DNA of 64,000 nucleotides from CAVTJL01 sp963828215. Its GTDB lineage: Bacteria; Pseudomonadota; Alphaproteobacteria; Geminicoccales; Geminicoccaceae. A model generated the notes under the pieces. That model saw only the letters and a list, made by a program, of their open reading frames with translations, did not search any database and was not told the DNA's origin. Made by a program: the position numbers and the translations under genes. The stretch is taken from the NCBI GenBank assembly GCA_963828215.1, contig CAWHFO010000068.1, positions 62,001 to 126,000 on the forward strand, given 5' to 3'. This document shows, piece after piece, positions 58,378-64,000 of the stretch (the stretch's first letter is position 1; the number at the start of each line of letters is the position of its first letter).

Positions 58378-60085
58378 ATGAAAACGATAGGACAGCGATG
58401 CGCAATCCCCGGTCGAGAGGTCTCGCAGCAGGGCATCGATGCAGTGGGTGCGCCGCCCCGGCCGGGCATGGGCGGGATCGGCCTTGCCGGGCCGCGTCAG
58501 ATCTGGCCGTTGGCACTGCTGCTTCTCATCGCCTTCTCGGTCGTCGGAGGTGCGCTCTGGATGGGCGGATTGCGGGAGGACTACACCAATCTCCGGGACG
58601 AAAGGCGGATCCTCACGGCCCAGCGCCGCGAGCTTCTCGCCGATCTCGGCCGGGTGGTCGTCGATTATTCCTGGTGGGACGAGGCCTTCCGGCGGGTCGC
58701 GGCGGCCGACACCGATTGGCTCGACAGGAATTTCGGCGAGTTCCTGTTCAGGGTCCACGGCCTCGATATGGCCGTGATCCGCTCGCCCTCGGGGCAGCTC
58801 GTCTATGCCAGCGAGAAAGGCGTCCGGGTCGGAGCCGACCCGAGCCGCCCGTTCGGTGCGGTTCTGGACGGCCTTCTTCCCCGGCTGAGCGGCGACAACG
58901 TCTCGGGGCCGACGCCGGTCGTCGCCTTCCTGCGCATCGGCAAGGACGTCTACGCCGTCGCGGCGAGCACCATCCTGCCCGAGAGCGAGTCGCCCGGTGT
59001 CGTCACCGCCGCGGAGTCGAGCCACCTGGTCTTCGCCAAGCGGATCGACGGGCGGCTCTTGCGGCGCATCAGGCGCGACTACGCCATCACGGCGCCCATG
59101 CTGACGGATCAGCCGTAGGAGGGGCGGGAAAGCGTCGCGCTCGATGGGCCCGATGGGGCGGCTGTCGCCTTCGTCACCTGGAAGCCGAGGCCTCCCGGGC
59201 AGGCGGCTGCAGCGATGGCTGATGGTCGCCCTGCCCGTCGTGCTGGGGCTGCTGGCCGTTCTCTCCTGGGTCGGCCTTCGCAACGTGTGGGGCGCCGTGG
59301 CGGCGCTGCTCGAGCGCGAGGATGCCCTGAGCCGCCTCGCCGAGGAGCGGCGGCTCGAGCGGTTCCGCAGCGAGTTCCTGTCGATGGTGAGCCACGAGCT
59401 GCGCTCGCCGCTGACGAGCATCATCGGCCACTCGGCCCTGATCGGTCACGCCGACCTCCCCGAGTGGGCGCGCCGGCAGGGGCGGCTGATCCACGACGCC
59501 GGCGAGGCGATGCTGCAGCTGGTCAACGATCTTCTCGACATGGCGAAGCTGGAGGGCGGGCATCTCGAGCTCGAGACCATCCCCTTCGATCTTCGCAAGC
59601 TCGCAGCCGACTGCGGTCAGCTGCTGGCTCCCCAGGCCGCCGCCAAAGGCGTCGAGCTGCGCCTGTCTCTGCCGGACATCCTGCCGGAGCGGGTGGTGGG
59701 CGATCCGGGCAGGCTGCGCCAGGTGCTGATCAACCTCCTCGGCAATGCCCTGAAGTTCACCACGGAGGGCAGCGTCACGCTCGATCTGGCTCTGGAGCCC
59801 CGCGGGGACCTGGCGATGGCGCGGGTCGAGGTGACCGATACCGGACGCGGCATCGCGCCCGACAGGCTGGAGGCGATCTTCAGGCCCTTCGGCCAGGAGG
59901 ACGCCTCGATCAGCCGGCAGTACGGTGGCACCGGCCTGGGCCTCAGCATCTCCCGCAGGCTGGTCGAGCTGATGGGCGGGACGATCGGCGTCCGGAGCCG
60001 AGAGGGTCAGGGCAGCACCTTCTGGTTCAGGGTCCCGCTGGGCTCGCCGGTGCCGGCCCCGGCGGGGGAGCGGATCGGCGCCTGA
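58378..60085 (+). pseudogene. CHASE4 sensor histidine kinase, frameshifts near 59117 and 59190
   Basis: About 570 residues with two frame changes. A membrane helix (IWPLALLLLIAFSVVGGALWM), then a CHASE4-type periplasmic sensor (VVVDYSWWDEAFRRVAAADT; FRVHGLDMAVIRSPSG) and, after the breaks, a second helix (WLMVALPVVLGLLAVLSWVGL). The kinase core follows: FLSMVSHELRSPLTSIIGHS with the phospho-histidine, LINLLGNALKFT (N box), EVTDTGRGIAPDRLEAIF (G1) and GGTGLGLSISRRLVEL (G2). It ends without its own receiver, so it may pass phosphate to the separate CheY-like and HPt proteins nearby (inference). Starts at ATG 58378 or 58468 are possible. All motifs are intact on either side of the breaks. Confidence 0.85.
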
Positions 60086-60148
60086 GGCGCAGACCGGCAA
60101 GGGCTCGGTCGGAGGCGCTTCGGCCCGCCGGCTCCCGAGGGCCCGCCG

Positions 60149-61966
60149 CTAGGCCGTGCGGGTGGGTGCCGAGCGGCGGCCGAGCTCGGCGGCTGGCCGC
60201 GACCCGGCCTCGGCCGGGCGTGCCGCCGCCGGGTGGTGCCGGCGGGCCTCCCGGACCCGATGCAGATGGGCCTCGACGCGTTCCGCGAAGCGCTCGCGCG
60301 CCCAGCGGGCGGTGAAGGTGTGGTCGGCACCGTCGACGATGTCGATCTGCATCCTCGGGAGGCGGCTCAGCCTCCTGCCGCCCCGGCCGAAATAGGCCTC
60401 GAGCTCGTCGAGCCCGCCGTCCGCCGCGCTGTAGATCAGGAGCGTCTCGGCACCACGCGCCGAGAGCCCGCGAAAGCCTCGGACGACCCTCTGCCGCGCG
60501 CCGCCGCGGCCGAAGAGACGGCTCTGCCAATCGTCGACGCGCATCAGGATCCGCTTGCGCACGCGCCCGAGGACGGCGGTCAGTATGCCGCGCGCGTTGA
60601 CCTCGCCCCGGAGGGCACGCCGCCAAGTGTCCGAGCGCCGTGCCATGGCGACATAGTAGCGGTTCGACTGATAGGAGCGGCGCAGATTGATCTCGAGGGA
60701 GTCGCCCTCGCGCCAGACGAAGCGCTGCACGTTCGCCATCACGAGGCCCACGAGCCGGGCGTCGCGCAGCGCCGTATAGAAGGCGACGTAGCCGCCGCAG
60801 CACAGCCCGACGGCCACCGCTGGGCCCAGCTTCTGACCCCCGAGCCAGTCGAGGGCCGCGCGCACGTCCTCGCAGGCGTCCTCCGAATAGAGACGGTTGT
60901 CCGGCTGACCGGGCGCTGCGGGGCTCTCGCCGATGCCGGCCACGTCCATGCGCAGCGACGTGACGCCGAGCCTCGCGAGGCGGCGGGCGAGGACGACGGT
61001 CATCCGGTTGGAGCCGATATGGTGGTTGGCGCCGGTATTGACGAACACCACCGGCGGCAGATCGGCGCCGGGCCGGCGCGGCCGGCAGACGATCCCGAAG
61101 AGCCGCGCCTTGTCGCCGAAGAACACCGGCTCCTCGACGGCGTCCGGCATCGACAGCCGGACCGGCTGCCGTCGACGGCCCGTTCGCGAGCGGTGTGCCG
61201 TGACATCGGCCACCATCCAGTCGAGAACGAGATTGAAGGCCTCATCGGGGGGCGAGGCGAAGTTCACGTCGCGCATCAGCGAGGAGTAGTCGCTGAACGG
61301 CGCCTCCTGGACCGTTGCGTCGAGGTCGCGCAGCCTTTGGGCGAGCGGCGCCTCCGAAGGGTCGGCACGCTTGAGGATCAGGATGCGCGGTGCGGGGCGG
61401 CTCCCGAGGTCGAGGAGGTCGAGCTTGCCGAGGTCGGCCAAGGTCTCGGCGGTGACGACGAAGCCGCCGACCTCGAGGTCGGCGGCCCGGTCGGGGCTGG
61501 CCGGGGGTGCCCCCGGAAGAGGTGGGGCCATTCTGGCCAGCGCCTTGAGCTCCCGCACATAGGCCCGGCCCGAGACCGCCGGGGCGAGGAGCGCCAGAGC
61601 GTTGACGCCGCCGAGCTCGCAGGCGGCCCGTGCCGCCAACGTGGCACCCAGCCGCATCCCGACCAGCGCGATCTCGCCGACACCCGCTTCCTCGCGCATC
61701 CAGCGCACCGCCTGGAGGACGCTGTCGCTCCAGGCGCGGAGGCGGCCGGGCTGCTCGTCGTCGCCGAGGGAATCGCCGGTGCCGTGATAGTCGAAGCGCA
61801 GCGCGGGCATGCCCATTGCCGCGAACCTCTGGGCGAGGCCGCGCCAGGCCCGGTGCGCCGACAGCTCCTCGTGGCCCATCGCGCTGCACAGCACGACGCC
61901 CCGCCCACCCGGTGCCGGATGGAACCAGCCGAAGCGGCCGTCGAAGGTGACGGGTATCGAGCTCAC
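60149..61966 (-). CDS. Tandem alpha/beta hydrolase, resembles fused exosortase-system hydrolases 2 and 1
   Basis: A 605-residue protein of two alpha/beta-hydrolase domains. Domain 1 (about 1–260): GHEELSAHRAWRGLAQRF, LRFDYHGTGDS and, at the nucleophile elbow, VGMRLGATLA, which has Arg where Ser is expected. Domain 2 (about 280–580): GANHHIGSNRMTVVLARRL, LRMDVAGIGES, the elbow VGLCCGGYVAF with Cys389 as possible nucleophile, and GADHTFTARW with the catalytic histidine. These elbows look like those I recall for the two hydrolases linked to exosortase A/exopolysaccharide clusters (hydrolase 2, RLGA; hydrolase 1, GLC), here in one chain. The GTG start overlaps the GH2 stop (GTGA). A role in polysaccharide acyl modification is inferred. 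Confidence 0.75.
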   Translation of the reverse strand: MSSIPVTFDGRFGWFHPAPGGRGVVLCSAMGHEELSAHRAWRGLAQRFAAMGMPALRFDYHGTGDSLGDDEQPGRLRAWSDSVLQAVRWMREEAGVGEIALVGMRLGATLAARAACELGGVNALALLAPAVSGRAYVRELKALARMAPPLPGAPPASPDRAADLEVGGFVVTAETLADLGKLDLLDLGSRPAPRILILKRADPSEAPLAQRLRDLDATVQEAPFSDYSSLMRDVNFASPPDEAFNLVLDWMVADVTAHRSRTGRRRQPVRLSMPDAVEEPVFFGDKARLFGIVCRPRRPGADLPPVVFVNTGANHHIGSNRMTVVLARRLARLGVTSLRMDVAGIGESPAAPGQPDNRLYSEDACEDVRAALDWLGGQKLGPAVAVGLCCGGYVAFYTALRDARLVGLVMANVQRFVWREGDSLEINLRRSYQSNRYYVAMARRSDTWRRALRGEVNARGILTAVLGRVRKRILMRVDDWQSRLFGRGGARQRVVRGFRGLSARGAETLLIYSAADGGLDELEAYFGRGGRRLSRLPRMQIDIVDGADHTFTARWARERFAERVEAHLHRVREARRHHPAAARPAEAGSRPAAELGRRSAPTRTA

Positions 61967-64000
61967 GGTCGGAATCGTGCCGGCGCGGCGCCGTTCAGCG
62001 CATGGACCGTGCCGTCCGGTCGAGCCTCGGCGGTGCCGCGCGGCACCAGCCTCAAGCGCCGGGCCGCGCCCGGCGCCAGATGGAACCACTCCTCCTCGGC
62101 ACGATAGTGGGGGTCCTCGATATGCACCGACCGCGCCAGGCGGCTCGTGGAGAGGGCGAGCGTCCAGCCTCCGTCGTCCCTGCCTATACCGGCCTCCAGA
62201 CCGAGATCCATGATCGGCGACGCGCGGCCGAGCGGGAAGTGAAAGGCCTCGGCCAAGACGACATCGCTCTCCGCGTCGACCAGCCTGCCCACCGTGACGT
62301 CGTGCGCCGGCGGCCCGAACCGGTAGGCATAGGTTATGTCGAAGAACCGGCCGAGCAGCTCCGACGAGGACAGCTCCAGCGCCCCGCGCGGCTCGATGGT
62401 CAGCTCGCGATCGGCACCGACGACGGGCACGGCGCCCGCCCGCAGGCAGGCCAGCGAGAGCCGGGCACGGACCGGGCGCTGGCTCTCGTTGATGACGTGG
62501 ATGGAGAGGCCGTTCAGCCCCTCGTCGGAGAGCAGGAGCTGGATCGGGCGACAGGCGCGCTTCATGCCGTGCCAGGCGGCCTTGGGCGAGCCCGAGGAGT
62601 CGAGGAGGCCCCAGCCGGCCCCCGGGCGGAGGTCCTGGAGCAGCCAGACCAGGGCGCCGGCACAGGTCGATCGGCTGCGGCGCCACTCGCCGATCGTCGC
62701 CTCGATGACCTCGGCCGTGACGGCTCGCGAGAGGCGCAGATAGCGGTCGGGCTCCTCGTAGCGCAGACGGTCGGCCCGAACGCCGTAGAGCAGCTCGAGA
62801 TAGTGATCGCGGACATCCTCGAAGTCCCAGGCCGCCGCGGCATCGCGGGGCACCCCGGCCTTCCAGATCGGGATCGTGCAGCGCTGCGGTCGGGAGCGCG
62901 GTCGCCAGGGTATGGGCCTCTGGCACGTTGGCGAAAGCCAGGCACTCGCTGGCGAAGCGGACCTCCGCCCGGCGCGCGTCCTCGAGCGGCCGGAGATAGG
63001 CGCCGACCCCGTAATAGTGGGTCACGCCCGAGTCGGTGACGAAAGGCAGAGCGCCGCCCGAGGGCGAGTTCGGGACGTAGGGAACGTCGGGCCGGACCTC
63101 GGCGGCGATGGCCGGCAGGAGCTCCTCGAACAGCAGCCCCCCGCCGGCGGCCGGCGGCAGCCCGAGCATGGCCGCCTGCTGGGCCACCTCGCTACCGCCA
63201 CAGAGGACGGCCAGCGACGGCGCCGCCTGCGTCCGATCGAGCAGCTGCTCGGCCTCCCGCCCGAGGCTCAGGGCGAAGGCGGGGTCGGAGGCGGGGTAGT
63301 CCAGATTGGCGAGCATGAAGTCCTGCCACACCAGGAGGCCCAGCTCGTCGCAGAGGGCGAAGAACGCCTCGCTCTCGTAGGTCATCGTGCCGCCTACCCG
63401 CACCATGTTCATGCCGGCCGCGCGCATCGCCTCGAGCCAGGGCGCATAGGCCTCGGCCGTTCCCGGCAGAGACACGATGTCGGCCGTGCTCCAGCAGGCG
63501 CCGCGACAGAAGACCGGCACGCCGTTGATGCGCAGCGCGAAGCCTCGTCCGTCGGCATCCCCGTCACGCTCGACGGATCGGAACCCGGTGCGGCCGAGAT
63601 CGATCACGACGTCACCGACGATGGCATGGACGTCGTAGAGCCTCGGGCGACCATGGGTGTGCGGCCACCAGGGCTCGACCTCGGGGAGGCGCAGCTCGCA
63701 CCCCAGCTCGTCGGCCGAGCGCGGGGTCAGCCCGATCTCGGCCTCGCCGACCCGGAGCCGCGCCCCCGGGTTTCGGGGCAAGGGGCCATCGAGGGCAAGC
63801 TCGAGGGAGAGGCGCCCCTCCCGGCCCTCGAGCGTGGCCCGCAGGTCGGCCCGACGAACGCGCACGGGCCCGTGCTCCTCGACCCGCTCGATCGGGCGCC
63901 ACGGTCCGACGGCGTGGACCGGGGGGCACCATGTCGGCATGTGTCCGAGCAGCGTCGTCCGGGCGAAGCGCAGCGACGCCGGGGTGACCATGCGAGGCCG
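61963..64000 (-). pseudogene. GH2-family (beta-mannosidase-like) glycoside hydrolase, partial, one frameshift near 62865
   Basis: The gene enters from beyond 64000 and ends at 61963. It starts inside the immunoglobulin-like region (GPWRPIERVEEHGPVRV) and continues through WWPHTHGRPRLYDVHAIVGD and the TIM barrel: NGVPVFCRGACWSTADIV, MRAAGMNMVRVGGTMTYESE, LLVWQDFMLANLDYP, LCGGSEVAQQA and NSPSGGALPFVTDSG. The frame changes near 62865, then WDFEDVRDHYLELLYGVRAD and ALVWLLQDLRPGAGWGLLD follow. The ATG at 63991 is not the real start because the GH2 N-terminal jelly-roll is missing. It likely acts on beta-mannosides or related sugars, perhaps of the cell's own polysaccharide. The stop overlaps the hydrolase start. 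Confidence 0.82.

Overview
The window is 64 kb of very GC-rich chromosome from an alphaproteobacterium, most likely of the Rhodospirillales/Geminicoccales type (inference). The supporting gene content is ppsR–hemE–hemJ–rho, a small DUF6489-type gene joined to mnmE, a mdh-sucC-sucD-sucA-sucB-lpdA operon, RegB/RegA redox regulators, a 4Fe-4S type CysH and a phasin. No rRNA or tRNA gene was recognised.

Layout. 0–6 kb: edge of a probable IS630 transposase, a GNAT acetyltransferase, a cupin protein, an Ig/cadherin-like repeat protein and a lipoprotein whose upstream regions are copies of one ~175-bp promoter/leader, then cysH and a class III cyclase. 6.3–8.1 kb: typA. 8.3–11.3 kb: a lower-GC, translationally coupled three-gene cassette (unknown protein, SAMHD1-like HD phosphohydrolase, PD-(D/E)XK nuclease) that looks like an acquired defence-type module. 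11.4–14.5 kb: FrcBCA-like sugar ABC transporter. 14.8–18.4 kb: a DUF4062–NB-ARC–TPR STAND protein with a recently amplified repeat array, and an unknown gene. 18.6–22.9 kb: tolC, dinB, a membrane coiled-coil protein, ppsR. The 22.9–23.3 kb gap between ppsR and hemE matches the position of the Caulobacter origin. 23.3–27.6 kb: hemE, hemJ, rho with a long charged N-terminal extension, an orphan DNA methyltransferase. 27.6–37.6 kb: phosphodiesterase, quinone oxidoreductase, DUF255 protein, mnmE, two orphan solute-binding proteins, DoxX-like protein, PhzF. 37.6–41.6 kb: maeB, htpX, phasin. 41.7–51.1 kb: TCA-cycle operon with a vapBC pair inside it. 51.3–54.3 kb: RTX protein divergent from an RHH–PAS regulator. 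54.4–60.1 kb: RegB with two tandem RegA-type regulators, then a receiver, an HPt protein and a CHASE4 histidine kinase. 60.1–64 kb: a tandem-domain alpha/beta hydrolase coupled to a GH2 glycosidase that runs off the window.

How genes fit together. The suc operon, malic enzyme, PpsR, phasin and RegBA suggest a metabolism that balances carbon storage, TCA flux and redox state. The cyclase, the CpdA-like phosphodiesterase and two CRP-like sites suggest cAMP control of the surface proteins near 1.5–3.4 kb. TolC, the RTX protein and the Ig-like protein suggest type I secretion.

Caution. About twenty single-base indels interrupt otherwise well conserved genes (sucB, hemJ, the cyclase, the DUF255 protein, a solute-binding protein, the HD protein, the STAND protein, GH2). 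Most are probably sequence errors, so these genes are described as single genes with frame changes; the entry type 'pseudogene' only means that the sequence as given does not translate through.
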